This document shows, in pieces, positions 7,934 to 14,990 of a DNA stretch of 45,736 bases; positions within the stretch are counted from its first letter, which is position 1, and each line of letters begins with the position of its first letter. The translations under genes were made by a program, and so were the position numbers. This stretch comes from a virus, in IMG/VR virus record IMGVR_UViG_3300034072_001852, positions 1 through 45,736 of that record; one strand, 5' to 3'. A model generated the notes under the pieces. It was not told the DNA's origin, made no database searches, and saw only the letters and a program-made list of their open reading frames with translations.

Positions 7934-8434
7934 ATGACCAGCTTCGAAGCACGGATGCTCAAGATCGAAAACAGCGTCAGCCGCAGTCTCAAGTCGCTTG
8001 CCCGCGTGATGGCGAACAACCCGCCATCGAACATGTGGAACCTGAAGCAGCATCATGACACGCTGGTCGATTCCCTATGCCGGGATCTGCTGTCCACCCC
8101 TTCGGTCATCGATAATCCTGACTGCGAGCTCTATGCTTATTTGATCGCGGTCGTGGAATCGATCGGGTGCGACATGTATGCGCAGGAAGAGGATATCGTA
8201 TCAGGCACACAGGCCGGCTGGCAGCTTGTCCGGATTTTTTGCGACCCTGCGGTGATCGGTGCTTACACTCTCCAAGGCAGGCACAAGCAACGAATGCAGG
8301 CCGTGTTCGTCACAATCGAGACGATGAAATGCTGGCTGTTCGTGACCGAGACGATCATGGATGCCATGCACTCGAGCGATGTTGCCAGGACGCTCGGCTG
8401 CCTGATCAGCGATCCGGAAGGGAAGGGGCGCTAG
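7934..8434 (+). CDS. Hypothetical protein
   Basis: The product has 166 residues, is helical and has four Cys scattered through it; no domain is recognised. The ATG has AGGGAGAG just upstream. It follows the gpZ-like gene by 14 bases and so shares its promoter. It ends nine bases before the convergent gene 8444-8836. It may be a second displaced virion gene or an accessory gene acquired with 7173. Confidence 0.6.
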   Translation: MTSFEARMLKIENSVSRSLKSLARVMANNPPSNMWNLKQHHDTLVDSLCRDLLSTPSVIDNPDCELYAYLIAVVESIGCDMYAQEEDIVSGTQAGWQLVRIFCDPAVIGAYTLQGRHKQRMQAVFVTIETMKCWLFVTETIMDAMHSSDVARTLGCLISDPEGKGR

Positions 8435-8443
8435 AGGGGGCGA

Positions 8444-8836
8444 TCAGGCGGGTAGTTGATGTGTGTGGTGGCAGCCACGAACTGCCTCCCGTCTCCGCTT
8501 TTCAGCAATTTTCCTTGGTAATAACGGATATCCCTGTGTCTGAATTGCCCATCCTCGTCGCAACAGACGTGAATTTTCAGCAGTCATGAAGCCATCAATT
8601 CTTACATCACGACACAGGCTAGGATGTGCAATTACCTCGCAAAGGCGCTTGCCAATCATACTTTCCAATATGATTGCTGGCATATCTCCAAAAATCCAGA
8701 TTGATCCAGAATTGTCGACAAATCCTATCTCTTCGTTGTTCTTGTTCGTGAGTGTCGTGGAGATTCTCTGAGAGAGAAGATTCCAACGTTTCTTGCCAAT
8801 GTGGCTTCTTCTTGGCCTCTTGCTGACGCTGCCCAT
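8444..8836 (-). CDS. Member D of the phage paralogous family
   Basis: This 130-residue protein is a diverged member of a five-protein family in this prophage (others at 9841, 12036, 12554 and 13411). The shared segment is MPAIILESMIGKRLCEVIAH, equivalent to LPGRRLSEVFSHRLL in the others, preceded by a short strand and followed by a small basic domain. The basic tail (LLPRKIAEKRRREAVRG) is unique to this copy. The ATG overlaps the Gp37/Gp68 gene stop (TGATG). It is the last gene of the 10700-8444 operon. Function unknown. Confidence 0.6.
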   Translation of the reverse strand: MGSVSKRPRRSHIGKKRWNLLSQRISTTLTNKNNEEIGFVDNSGSIWIFGDMPAIILESMIGKRLCEVIAHPSLCRDVRIDGFMTAENSRLLRRGWAIQTQGYPLLPRKIAEKRRREAVRGCHHTHQLPA

Positions 8837-9654
8837 CACGCGGCCTCCCTCATCATCACACGCGGCGCCGGACGCGCATCGTGCACCACGCCGTCAAGCA
8901 TGCGCCCGTTCTTCTTGACGCCTCTACGGACACCATCCTCGCCAAACGCACCCCATTGCTTGAAGTGAAACGCCCGCCCCGAAAATTCACACTGGTCGCG
9001 GATTGATCGAACCCATGCCGCATGCATCGGCCTTGCGTCTTTGCCTGTTTCCCCGCCTACGATCACCCAATCGGGTGCGTGGTTATCGATGATCGGGTTG
9101 AGCAGAGGTTCAAAAGCGTGGCGATCGACAATGATCGGGCTAAGCAGCGGTTCAAAGCTGCCGAATGTGAAGGCCGCACCATTTGCACCAGCGACAGCAA
9201 GCTTCATCCGGTCCCGGTCGTATTCCTCTTGGTTGGCAAAGGTTGCGCCAAGGCCAACGTTGGAAGGGAAGCGGTCCCGACCGATCTCATCCATCAGGCG
9301 CCCGACATTGCCAATGCGCTTGGTGAGCAACAGCCAAGTGAGGGCGGGGGTGGCTTCGATCAGGTCGAACAGATCAGCCCGCCAAGCCGGATCTGCCTGA
9401 TTGTCGAACACGTCGGCAAGCGATGCACAGAAGACGAAACGCTGTTTGCCAGATTGTGCGGCCTCCCGGTTCCATGTGCGCGGCTTTGCCCAGTTGGCAG
9501 CTTTGGTGCGGACGGGCTTGGTGCCCCATTCATAGCCGAACCTGACACCCCATGTGGCGGCGTAGCAGTGGTCACAGGCAGGCGAGATGCGGGTGCAGCC
9601 GATCCACGGGTTGAAGGTGGCGTCTGCCCAGCTGATGTGTGTGGTGTCAGCCAC
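8836..9654 (-). CDS. Phage Gp37/Gp68 family protein (DUF5131)
   Basis: This 272-residue protein belongs to the Gp37/Gp68 family common in actinophage and proteobacterial phages, which is related to radical-SAM-like folds. Visible: the N-terminal ISWADATFNPWIGCTRISPA start, a cysteine set C-x6-C-x2-C (CTRISPACDHC) that could bind a cluster or metal, LLLTKR, and DWVIVGGETGKDARPMH near the C terminus. Just before the last motif, residues FEPLLSPIIVDRHA are followed by a second copy, FEPLLNPIIDNHAP, a tandem duplication also visible in the DNA at about 9079-9160. The GTG start has GGGAGG six bases upstream and overlaps the previous gene. The biochemical role of the family is unknown to me. Confidence 0.88.
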   Translation of the reverse strand: MADTTHISWADATFNPWIGCTRISPACDHCYAATWGVRFGYEWGTKPVRTKAANWAKPRTWNREAAQSGKQRFVFCASLADVFDNQADPAWRADLFDLIEATPALTWLLLTKRIGNVGRLMDEIGRDRFPSNVGLGATFANQEEYDRDRMKLAVAGANGAAFTFGSFEPLLSPIIVDRHAFEPLLNPIIDNHAPDWVIVGGETGKDARPMHAAWVRSIRDQCEFSGRAFHFKQWGAFGEDGVRRGVKKNGRMLDGVVHDARPAPRVMMREAA

Positions 9655-9841
9655 GGGAGGCCTCCCGTTTTACAAGCTTTAAAGCATTTCGCGATTGCTC
9701 CAGAGCTTCGCCGCTTATGCGGCACCAGTGCGAGCCGTCATCCTCCACTGGCGAAAGATGGGTGGTTTCATAAACCATATTCGACAGGGCATCTGTCAGC
9801 GCGGCTATGATTTTGCTTTGATCTTTTCGGCTGTAAAACAT
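9647..9841 (-). CDS. Small hypothetical protein
   Basis: The product has 64 residues and is hydrophilic: an N-terminal helix YSRKDQSKIIAALTDALSNM, then a short segment with one Cys. The ATG overlaps the stop of 9841-10311 by one base (TGATG) and its own stop overlaps the Gp37/Gp68 start. No family is recognised. Tight coupling on both sides supports it as a real gene. Confidence 0.6.
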   Translation of the reverse strand: MFYSRKDQSKIIAALTDALSNMVYETTHLSPVEDDGSHWCRISGEALEQSRNALKLVKREASRG

Positions 9842-10311
9842 CACGCCGCCTCCTCGTTGTACAGCCAAGCGATCAGATCTGGATATTGCTGACGAAATTC
9901 AGCAGGGATGCGTTTGCGGATTTCAATAATGTCGATGTGTACGGGACGGTCGAACGTCAGAAGAAGCGATTCCTCCTTAAAGTCCGACCATATGATGATC
10001 GCATCGAAGCCGGGCATGCCCTCTTCGAAAGACCAGTGACCGATGATCTCACCGCCTGTCTTGCCGACCATCGCAGCCAACATAATGTCAGGAATGGACT
10101 TTGATTTAACTATGACCGAATTTTGAAATGGGCCTGAAAAGTCGTAAAGCTCGGCAGTGTAATGGTTGCGAGGCATCAATATCACATCTGGTTTCCTAGG
10201 ATTCATATCCTCTGGGATTGTCCAAAAATGCATTCGGCCATGCGCTATATCGATCGCCTTGGATCTGATCTGGAATTGAGCTTTACCGTTAACCTTTACA
10301 AAATCAGCCAT
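9841..10311 (-). CDS. Member E of the phage paralogous family
   Basis: The product has 156 residues. The C-terminal half aligns with the family core: SIPDIMLAAMVGKTGGEIIG in place of LPEMVVADMPGRRLSEVMSH, then a strand-rich segment ending LLLTFDRPVHIDIIE, matching the VLHFDENTLDYL ending of member A. The N-terminal half is not leucine-rich and is unrecognised. Start and stop both overlap neighbours by one base (TGATG), placing it in the middle of the XRE-led operon. Function unknown. Confidence 0.6.
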   Translation of the reverse strand: MADFVKVNGKAQFQIRSKAIDIAHGRMHFWTIPEDMNPRKPDVILMPRNHYTAELYDFSGPFQNSVIVKSKSIPDIMLAAMVGKTGGEIIGHWSFEEGMPGFDAIIIWSDFKEESLLLTFDRPVHIDIIEIRKRIPAEFRQQYPDLIAWLYNEEAA

Positions 10312-10700
10312 CACGACACCTGCAATTCAACAGCCGGCACACCATAGAACTCAGCGATCTTGTGGCACGTGCGGCGGGACATCTGCGGACGGGTTTCCAC
10401 CTTCCAGATCAGCGCAGGCTTCACGCCGATATGCCGCGCAAGGTCCGTCTGGCTGTGCCCCGCTGCATTGCGCAGGGACTGGATCTTCAGGCCGATCGGG
10501 CAGCGGGCAGCTTTCTCGTTCGCGCGGCCCCGATAATGGCCGATGACCTTATAGGCTATGTCGCTGGAACCCTCTTCACCCCGCTCCATCCGATGGATGA
10601 ACAGGGCAGGGATATTTAGGCGAATGGAAAGGTCGATCACGCTGTCACCAGCGTCAAGGCGCAGCTTCTGTGCGCGGGAATTGAGGGGTAATGCGGACAT
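10311..10700 (-). CDS. Tandem XRE-family transcriptional regulator
   Basis: The 129-residue protein carries two Cro/C1-type helix-turn-helix domains in tandem. The first (about 8-60) contains LRLDAGDSVIDLSIRLNIP; the second (about 68-128) contains LRNAAGHSQTDLARHIGVKP followed by IAEFYGVPAVELQ. The ATG has GGGAG eight bases upstream. It leads an operon of five overlapping genes. The 260-base leader holds the shared CACCGCCAATTCGGTGCC box and a perfect 11-bp hairpin, so its expression may be controlled after initiation. Binding sites unknown; autoregulation is plausible. Confidence 0.85.
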   Translation of the reverse strand: MSALPLNSRAQKLRLDAGDSVIDLSIRLNIPALFIHRMERGEEGSSDIAYKVIGHYRGRANEKAARCPIGLKIQSLRNAAGHSQTDLARHIGVKPALIWKVETRPQMSRRTCHKIAEFYGVPAVELQVS

Positions 10701-10725
10701 TGAAATTCTCCCTTTAGGTTCGAGA

Positions 10726-10743
10726 CACCGCCAATTCGGTGCC
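10726..10743 (-). repeat. Shared leader element CACCGCCAATTCGGTGCC
   Basis: Identical to 13279-13296 and partly matched at 14991-15004. Each copy lies just upstream of the ribosome site of the first gene of a minus-strand unit. CACCG and CGGTG can pair around a six-base loop. Candidate operator or RNA-level control element. Confidence 0.6.
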
Positions 10744-10750
10744 TGCCATC

Positions 10751-10780
10751 GCCGGGACCGGACCCTCACCCGGTCCCGGC
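10751..10780. other. Perfect 11-bp GC-rich hairpin in the XRE operon leader
   Basis: GCCGGGACCGG (10751-10761) pairs with CCGGTCCCGGC (10770-10780) across eight bases. No T-tract follows on either strand, so it is not a standard terminator. In the message it lies between the promoter at 10950 and the leader element, and could attenuate or protect the transcript. Confidence 0.55.
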
Positions 10781-10924
10781 ATGTGGACGTTCCTCCGATT
10801 ACGTTCCCCCATCAACATGCCAGGTCCGGCGGGAGAACTACCCAAGCAACGCTCAGGCATCGAAGGCTTCGAGGCGGTGTCCATTCCGCCTAAGTCTCGG
10901 AACTTACGCCGGACCAATTCCTAT

Positions 10925-10953
10925 TGAATAAGATACTCTATGCCTCTTGTAAA
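10925..10953 (-). promoter_or_regulatory. Promoter of the XRE-led operon
   Basis: TTTACA (10953-10948), 17 bases, TATTCA (10930-10925). The spacer reads AGAGGCATAGAGTATCT, a diverged version of GGATGCAT...GTATC seen in the promoters at 15037 and 4302. It transcribes leftward toward 10700. Confidence 0.6.
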
Positions 10954-10963
10954 CAACAAAATG

Positions 10964-11854
10964 CTATAAATCGCCATCAAGATCATCTTTTTCTTCGTCA
11001 TCGACGAAACCTTCAGGCGACAGGGACGGGTCAAAGCCCTCCCATCCGTCCTTCCAGGACTTGCGAGGATCGCCTTCAGGGGTTTCCTGGATCCAGTGGG
11101 CATGCTCTTCGAGGTAGCTCTGCATATCTGGCCACAGCTGCCACGCCAGCCCGATCAGCGACGGCCGCGCCTGAGCGATATGAGCCTCATCGCATCGCAG
11201 GATCGGCTTCAATTCCTCAGCCCGCTCTTCCATCTGACGCATCAGCCAGTCGATCGACTTTTCACCCCAGTTCATCTTGCCAAGGCACAGATCCCGGACG
11301 GTCGACTTGCCGAGATCCAGCTGGAACCGGAATTCGCGCCGGTCGATGGCGATCAGCCGTGCCAGAGCCGAATAGACACAGGGGAAATCCTCCAGCTGTC
11401 CGGCAACCGCAGGGCTAATCCCCTCCCAATAGGGCATGAGGATGTTGATCCGGGCTTCCTGATCGTCCCGGTAGCTTTCGGGCAACGAACCCTCATACGC
11501 GTCCAGAAGGAAGCCAGCGGCGATCCCTGCGCCTTCGGTCGCCAGCATCATCGCAGCCCGGGCGAGCACAAGATTGGGGACAGGGGTATCGAGCGTCTTG
11601 TTCGTGCTGACCATCACCTTGCGGGCATCTTCAGCCAAGCGATCAGTCAGGCCGGCAATGCGCTGGATCTGGAACTGCAGGGTGGGCCATTTGCTCACCA
11701 TCTGCGCCGATATCCCGTCCCTCTTGGTCCACAGCAACGCAGCCGCCCCATCTTCGACGGGCAGGTTCAATGAGGCCGCAATCGACCCGACAAGGCTGTC
11801 AGCAGTGCTCGTGCGCTCGGAAATAGGAGTGGTAAAGGCGGGGCGGATAGGCAT
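10964..11854 (-). CDS. Hypothetical protein
   Basis: The 296-residue protein is mostly helical with a strongly acidic tail (FVDDEEKDDLDGDL). The middle is rich in Ala and Leu (for example LVLARAAMMLATEGAGIAAGFLL, which is amphipathic rather than clearly membrane-spanning). No catalytic motif or named domain is recognised. It is the last gene of the operon 13254 to 10964, its ATG overlapping the stop of the small membrane protein by one base. It may be a cytoplasmic phage accessory protein. Confidence 0.6.
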   Translation of the reverse strand: MPIRPAFTTPISERTSTADSLVGSIAASLNLPVEDGAAALLWTKRDGISAQMVSKWPTLQFQIQRIAGLTDRLAEDARKVMVSTNKTLDTPVPNLVLARAAMMLATEGAGIAAGFLLDAYEGSLPESYRDDQEARINILMPYWEGISPAVAGQLEDFPCVYSALARLIAIDRREFRFQLDLGKSTVRDLCLGKMNWGEKSIDWLMRQMEERAEELKPILRCDEAHIAQARPSLIGLAWQLWPDMQSYLEEHAHWIQETPEGDPRKSWKDGWEGFDPSLSPEGFVDDEEKDDLDGDL

Positions 11855-12039
11855 CAGGCTCGTTCTCTTCTCAGTCGTTCGGCTTTGCAGGATTCTTCAA
11901 CCGCCTTGCCCATGCACATCGCGGCAATGGTCAGTAGCAGCACGGTCACCACCACGACCTCGTGGAGCATCATGCCGACATAGAGGCCGAACAGGACGGC
12001 AAACACGGAAAGGATGAAATGGATGATGCGGGAAATCAT
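11854..12039 (-). CDS. Small membrane protein
   Basis: The product has 61 residues with two hydrophobic segments (IIHFILSVFAVLFGLYVGMM and EVVVVTVLLLTIAAMCM) and a basic C-terminal tail rich in Arg. ATGA overlaps join it to the gene before it and TGATG to the one after. It is probably an inner-membrane protein of the prophage, possibly a superinfection-exclusion factor by size and context; that role is a guess. Confidence 0.65.
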   Translation of the reverse strand: MISRIIHFILSVFAVLFGLYVGMMLHEVVVVTVLLLTIAAMCMGKAVEESCKAERLRRERA

Positions 12040-12554
12040 GGTTTGACCTCCAGATAATCGAGGGTGTTCTCGTCGAAATGGAGCACAAGCGGATCCCTTG
12101 GACCCAATTGCCTGACTTCGGCAGATTTAATGACCAGATCCATGATCGGGCGTCCGTTGAGAAGCCGATGGCTAAAAACTTCTGAAAGCCGGCGTCCAGG
12201 AAGCGATGCGACGATAGTTTCGGGCAGCGATGTCCAGATATAAATATCGTCTTCCCAGAGCCTGCAGCCATCGAGTCCAAGCCAATTACTAACTATAAAC
12301 TTTTCGGGTAAAGCCTTCAGGCTGGTGCAGCCTTCAAGGTTAAGCCATCTATCAACAGTCAGACCATTGGGCAGAACCGTAAGGCTTGTACAGCCTGATA
12401 GGTCGAGCGATCCATCAACGGTCATACCATCGGGCAGGGCTGTTAGGCTGATGCAGCAGTCGAGGTAGAGCGATCCATCAACGGTCAATCCATCAGGAAA
12501 CGTCTCACCCGCCAAAATCGCTTCATAGGCCTCATTTGCCGGCATCCTGCGCAT
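12036..12554 (-). CDS. Member A of the paralogous family, leucine-rich-type repeats
   Basis: The 172-residue protein has two parts. Residues about 12-100 hold four copies of a roughly 20-residue repeat of the form LPDGMTVDGSLDLSGCTSLT, seen again as LPNGLTVDRWLNLEGCTSLK and in degraded form on both sides; this is a leucine-rich-type solenoid. Residues about 110-172 are the family core, with SLPGRRLSEVFSHRLLNGRP followed by IMDLVIKS and the ending VLHFDENTLDYLEV. Its start overlaps the stop of member B (TGATG). The repeats suggest protein binding; a role against host defences or in superinfection control is speculation. Confidence 0.7.
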   Translation of the reverse strand: MRRMPANEAYEAILAGETFPDGLTVDGSLYLDCCISLTALPDGMTVDGSLDLSGCTSLTVLPNGLTVDRWLNLEGCTSLKALPEKFIVSNWLGLDGCRLWEDDIYIWTSLPETIVASLPGRRLSEVFSHRLLNGRPIMDLVIKSAEVRQLGPRDPLVLHFDENTLDYLEVKP

Positions 12555-12982
12555 CACGCCGCCTCCCTGCCCAGACCGCCAACCTTCGAAAGGCTATCGA
12601 GCGGGTTGCCGTCAAAGTTCAGCACCACCTCGCCATCAAAGTCTCTGCGAGCCGCTCTAATGACCATATCCATGATCGGACGTCCGTCGAGCAACCTGTG
12701 GCTCATCACTTCGGACAGGCGACGGCCTGGCATGTCGGCGACCACCATTTCGGGCAGATCCTGCTCAATGACCAATTTTTCATCGTCGATGTAGCAGTCA
12801 TCGATCCACAGCCAGCGAGCCGTCGAACCGGTTTCCTGGGCAATGAACAGAGTGTCCGGCAGCCGGTCAATGATCGAGCAATAGCCGTCGAGAAAGAACG
12901 CGCCCTTGACCAAAAGCCCTTCAGGAAAGTCCTGCCCCTCCAAGAGCGCATCCCGCGCCTCATCCGCATACATGACCCTCAT
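12554..12982 (-). CDS. Member B of the paralogous family
   Basis: This 142-residue protein has the same N-terminal start block as A and C (ARDALLEGQDFPEGLLVKG), one degenerate repeat, and the family core LPEMVVADMPGRRLSEVMSH then RLLDGRPIMDMVIRAA and VVLNFDGNPLDSL. Compared with A, most leucine-rich repeats are missing, so it looks like a shortened or recombined copy. ATGA and TGATG overlaps link it to both neighbours. It is cytoplasmic by appearance; function unknown. Confidence 0.7.
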   Translation of the reverse strand: MRVMYADEARDALLEGQDFPEGLLVKGAFFLDGYCSIIDRLPDTLFIAQETGSTARWLWIDDCYIDDEKLVIEQDLPEMVVADMPGRRLSEVMSHRLLDGRPIMDMVIRAARRDFDGEVVLNFDGNPLDSLSKVGGLGREAA

Positions 12983-13254
12983 CTCACACCTCCATTGTGC
13001 TGCAGCGTGGCAAGAACGGGGTCCATTTCAGGGCTGATCGAACGGCGCCCGCCTACCACATGGTCAAGCGCGTCGATAAGGTCGGAAAAATCCTCAAGGG
13101 GAGCGTTTCCAGACGCATCGGGAATGGATGGGGCGGCAGCCGCCCGCTTCATCGCCAGACCGCCCAGAATCGACCGAATGCGCCAATCAGCAGTGCCCTT
13201 GTATCGGGCTTCAGCCAGAGCTTCCTTGAAATCGGAGAAAGTCTTCAAAGCCAT
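12979..13254 (-). CDS. Small hypothetical protein heading the family operon
   Basis: The product has 91 residues with a helical, basic N terminus (FSDFKEALAEARYKGTADWR) and an acidic second half. No domain is recognised. AGGGAGAGCC precedes the ATG, downstream of the shared leader element (13279-13296). It is the first gene of the operon 13254 to 10964 and its stop overlaps member B by four bases. A toxin-like or regulatory role cannot be judged from sequence. Confidence 0.65.
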   Translation of the reverse strand: MALKTFSDFKEALAEARYKGTADWRIRSILGGLAMKRAAAAPSIPDASGNAPLEDFSDLIDALDHVVGGRRSISPEMDPVLATLQHNGGVR

Positions 13255-13278
13255 GATGGCTCTCCCTTATCATTTCGC

Positions 13279-13296
13279 CACCGCCAATTCGGTGCC
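13279..13296 (-). repeat. Shared leader element, second copy
   Basis: Exact 18-base match to 10726-10743, here about ten bases downstream of the promoter's -10 position and 25 bases before the ATG of 13254. The position between transcription start and ribosome site fits an operator or small regulatory hairpin. Confidence 0.6.
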
Positions 13297-13306
13297 GAGA
13301 AAAATC

Positions 13307-13335
13307 ACCCTAAATTACATCATGCATCCTGTCAA
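13307..13335 (-). promoter_or_regulatory. GGATGCAT-box promoter of the family operon
   Basis: TTGACA (13335-13330) is followed at once by GGATGCAT (13329-13322); at 17 bases the -10 would be TAGGGT, which is poor. Perfect -35 and identical box match the promoter at 15014-15042. A weak -10 suggests need for an activator. Confidence 0.6.
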
Positions 13336-13371
13336 CGATCAAAAGCCATAAAATGCTACAAAAGGCAATCT

Positions 13372-13423
13372 GCTGACCATCGGGGCCGGTCATGACCGGT
13401 TGACCGACCCCTAGGTTTCTCGT
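13372..13423 (-). repeat. CCTAGGGG 3'-end hairpin element, copy 1
   Basis: On the minus strand GAAACCTAGGGG is followed by GTCGGTCAACCGGTCATGACCGGCCCC in two parts (GTCGGTCAACCGG and TCATGACCGGCCCC), then GATGGTC. The stop codon (TAG) of 13411-13875 lies inside it. A related copy follows the gene at 14456. Stems such as CCGGTCATGACCGG can form; with no T-tract it may be a Rho-type or processing signal. Confidence 0.5.
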
Positions 13424-13875
13424 TCCGCCCCATCAGGAAAGGAAAGGTGTCTCAGCGGGCTGTCTTCAAGCGTGATGAACAGAAGATCATTCTTACCCCA
13501 TTTGAGGCTCTTGATCTTCAGATCCATTATAGGCCGCCCTTTCAGCAACCTATGGCTAAACAGAGCCGACAGCGGCATCCCCGGCAGAGCGGCAAAGATG
13601 ATCTCAGGCAGTTTGCAGGTGATGCAGACGCAATCATGGCGGATCAGACACTCGTCCAGAATGAGCGAGCCACCAATCGTCAGCTTGTCCGGCAATGCTT
13701 CGAGGTTCGGGCATCCCTTCAGGCTCAGCCAACCAGGAACCATCAGCACCTTGGGAAATCTGGTCAATTCCTCGCAGTCATCAAACGAAATCCAAGCTTG
13801 GATAAGCAACCCATCCGGGAATGGATCACCTCTCAGAATCGCCGCTTTCGCCGAACCAGCAAATAGATACTCCAT
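13411..13875 (-). CDS. Member C of the paralogous family, leucine-rich-type repeats
   Basis: The 154-residue protein opens with the family start block (AKAAILRGDPFPDGLLIQAW), then about three degenerate leucine-rich-type repeats such as LMVPGWLSLKGCPNLEALPD, then the core LPEIIFAALPGMPLSALFSH followed by RLLKGRPIMDLKIKSL and LLFITLEDSPLRHL. It sits alone, separated from A and B by its 3' hairpin and their promoter. ATG 13875 is chosen over a TTG one codon before; the ribosome site is weak. Five cysteines are scattered through the repeats. Function unknown. Confidence 0.7.
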   Translation of the reverse strand: MEYLFAGSAKAAILRGDPFPDGLLIQAWISFDDCEELTRFPKVLMVPGWLSLKGCPNLEALPDKLTIGGSLILDECLIRHDCVCITCKLPEIIFAALPGMPLSALFSHRLLKGRPIMDLKIKSLKWGKNDLLFITLEDSPLRHLSFPDGAERET

Positions 13876-13911
13876 CAAGCCAGCCTAAACAGGCACCGGC
13901 CCGCTTGTCGA

Positions 13912-14355
13912 TCAGGAAAGTCTAACCAGAGGCAGGCACGGTTGCTTCGGCCTTCCCGCGCAACTCATGAACAACCAATGCGGGGCTAATTGACGGGCGA
14001 AATCAAAGCACTGATCAACCCGCTCCAGATCACCATCCGTATGGCATTCGTGCGCCCGGGACATGAGGGACGTGATCAGATCGGCCGTGTCCGTCCATCT
14101 CAGCGCTTCCTCGAGCCGGCTGCCGTCCTGGACCAATTCCGCCTGGCAAAGCGCATCCCGGAACGCATAGACGATATCCGCAGCCTCATCCCATGTCACA
14201 CTGCCACCAAAGGTCATCGCCTTGTCGCAAGCCCGGAAGGCAATGCCCGCAGGGACGAACGATCGATAGTCATAGGGGTGAGATACATCCGGAATGGATG
14301 TAAATGGGGAATGGGAATGGCGAGAGGATCCAAACTGGACCAGAGAGACGGGCAT
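13912..14355 (-). CDS. Hypothetical protein
   Basis: The product has 147 residues and is a soluble protein with a mid-region helix pair (WDEAADIVYAFRDALCQAEL and DTADLITSLMSRAHEC). No family is recognised. GGAG lies eight bases before the ATG. The C-terminal 25 residues are rich in Cys and Pro and may be poorly conserved. The gene probably shares a transcript with member C downstream. Confidence 0.5.
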   Translation of the reverse strand: MPVSLVQFGSSRHSHSPFTSIPDVSHPYDYRSFVPAGIAFRACDKAMTFGGSVTWDEAADIVYAFRDALCQAELVQDGSRLEEALRWTDTADLITSLMSRAHECHTDGDLERVDQCFDFARQLAPHWLFMSCAGRPKQPCLPLVRLS

Positions 14356-14408
14356 GGCATAGCTCCATGTTCAGGTTGCTGACGACGGGCCATCATCAGG
14401 CAGGGCAT

Positions 14409-14455
14409 CACCCTGCGACCATCGGGACCGGATGACCGGCCCCTAGGTTTCGGCC
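14409..14455 (-). repeat. CCTAGGGG 3'-end hairpin element, copy 2
   Basis: Starts immediately after the stop of 14456-14665. Minus strand: GAAACCTAGGGGCCGG, TCATCCGGTCCC, GATGGTCGCAGGG. GGGGCCGG pairs with CCGGTCCC around TCAT, and GCAGGG pairs with CCCTGC just beyond. Shared with copy 1 at 13372-13423. Confidence 0.5.
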
Positions 14456-14665
14456 TTAGTCAGCGATGTCATCGAAGCCGCAAGGATCGTAGGTGCGCTT
14501 GCCGTTAGCTTCCATGCAGATATCTATCCGCAACATCTCAATCTCTCTTGGGCTGTATTCCAGTTCCATCCATCTTTCAGCGGCTCTACGCGTCGGGAAC
14601 GATGCAAGATCGTGTTCGCCTTCATAGCCGGCGTCTTCAACAACTATGTGTTTTACTGCTGACAT
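14456..14665 (-). CDS. Small hypothetical protein
   Basis: The product has 69 residues: an acidic N-terminal strand (VKHIVVEDAGYEGEHDLASF), a helix (TRRAAERWMELEYSPREIEM) and a C-terminal strand ending in Asp-rich FDDIAD. AGGAG lies eight bases upstream of the chosen ATG; another ATG two codons earlier is too close to it. No family is recognised. It is followed directly by a CCTAGGGG hairpin element. Confidence 0.6.
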   Translation of the reverse strand: MSAVKHIVVEDAGYEGEHDLASFPTRRAAERWMELEYSPREIEMLRIDICMEANGKRTYDPCGFDDIAD

Positions 14666-14846
14666 GATCATATCTCCTTGATTATGAAAGACAGCCCGAC
14701 AAACGGGACCAAATGGAACGACGAACAGGCGCCGGGACATTCGCCCGCTCATTGGCCAACGCAGCCTGCAGAGCACCAGAAGCGGAAAGAATGGATGGAT
14801 GAGAATGGAAGGTCATGGGCTGGGCCTCTCGATGGACGGGGCTGGA

Positions 14847-14966
14847 TCAAGCGGCAGAACGAGCCAGCTCAGCACGAGCGGCGTCCAGTTCCTTCTTGAT
14901 AGCGCGCACGCGGGCAGCAGCGGCCTTCTTGGCGGCATGGGCGGCTTTGAATTCAGCTTCGGTCAT
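14847..14966 (-). CDS. Very small Ala/Lys/Arg-rich helical protein
   Basis: The 39-residue product starts MTEAEFKAAHAAKKAAAARV and continues as one charged helix, likely a coiled coil. AAGGA lies six to seven bases upstream, and a strong promoter (TTGACA-17-TATTGT at 15042-15014) and a partial leader element (14991-15004) precede it, which is why so short a frame is accepted. Function unknown; a DNA-binding or antitoxin-like peptide is possible but unproven. Confidence 0.5.
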   Translation of the reverse strand: MTEAEFKAAHAAKKAAAARVRAIKKELDAARAELARSAA

Positions 14967-14990
14967 TGGATTGTCCTTTCGATGGTCGAC

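Noticed and set aside
10714-10917. Small minus-strand frame in the XRE operon leader
   Set aside because: Contains the hairpin and leader element; no good ribosome site. A regulatory leader peptide cannot be excluded.
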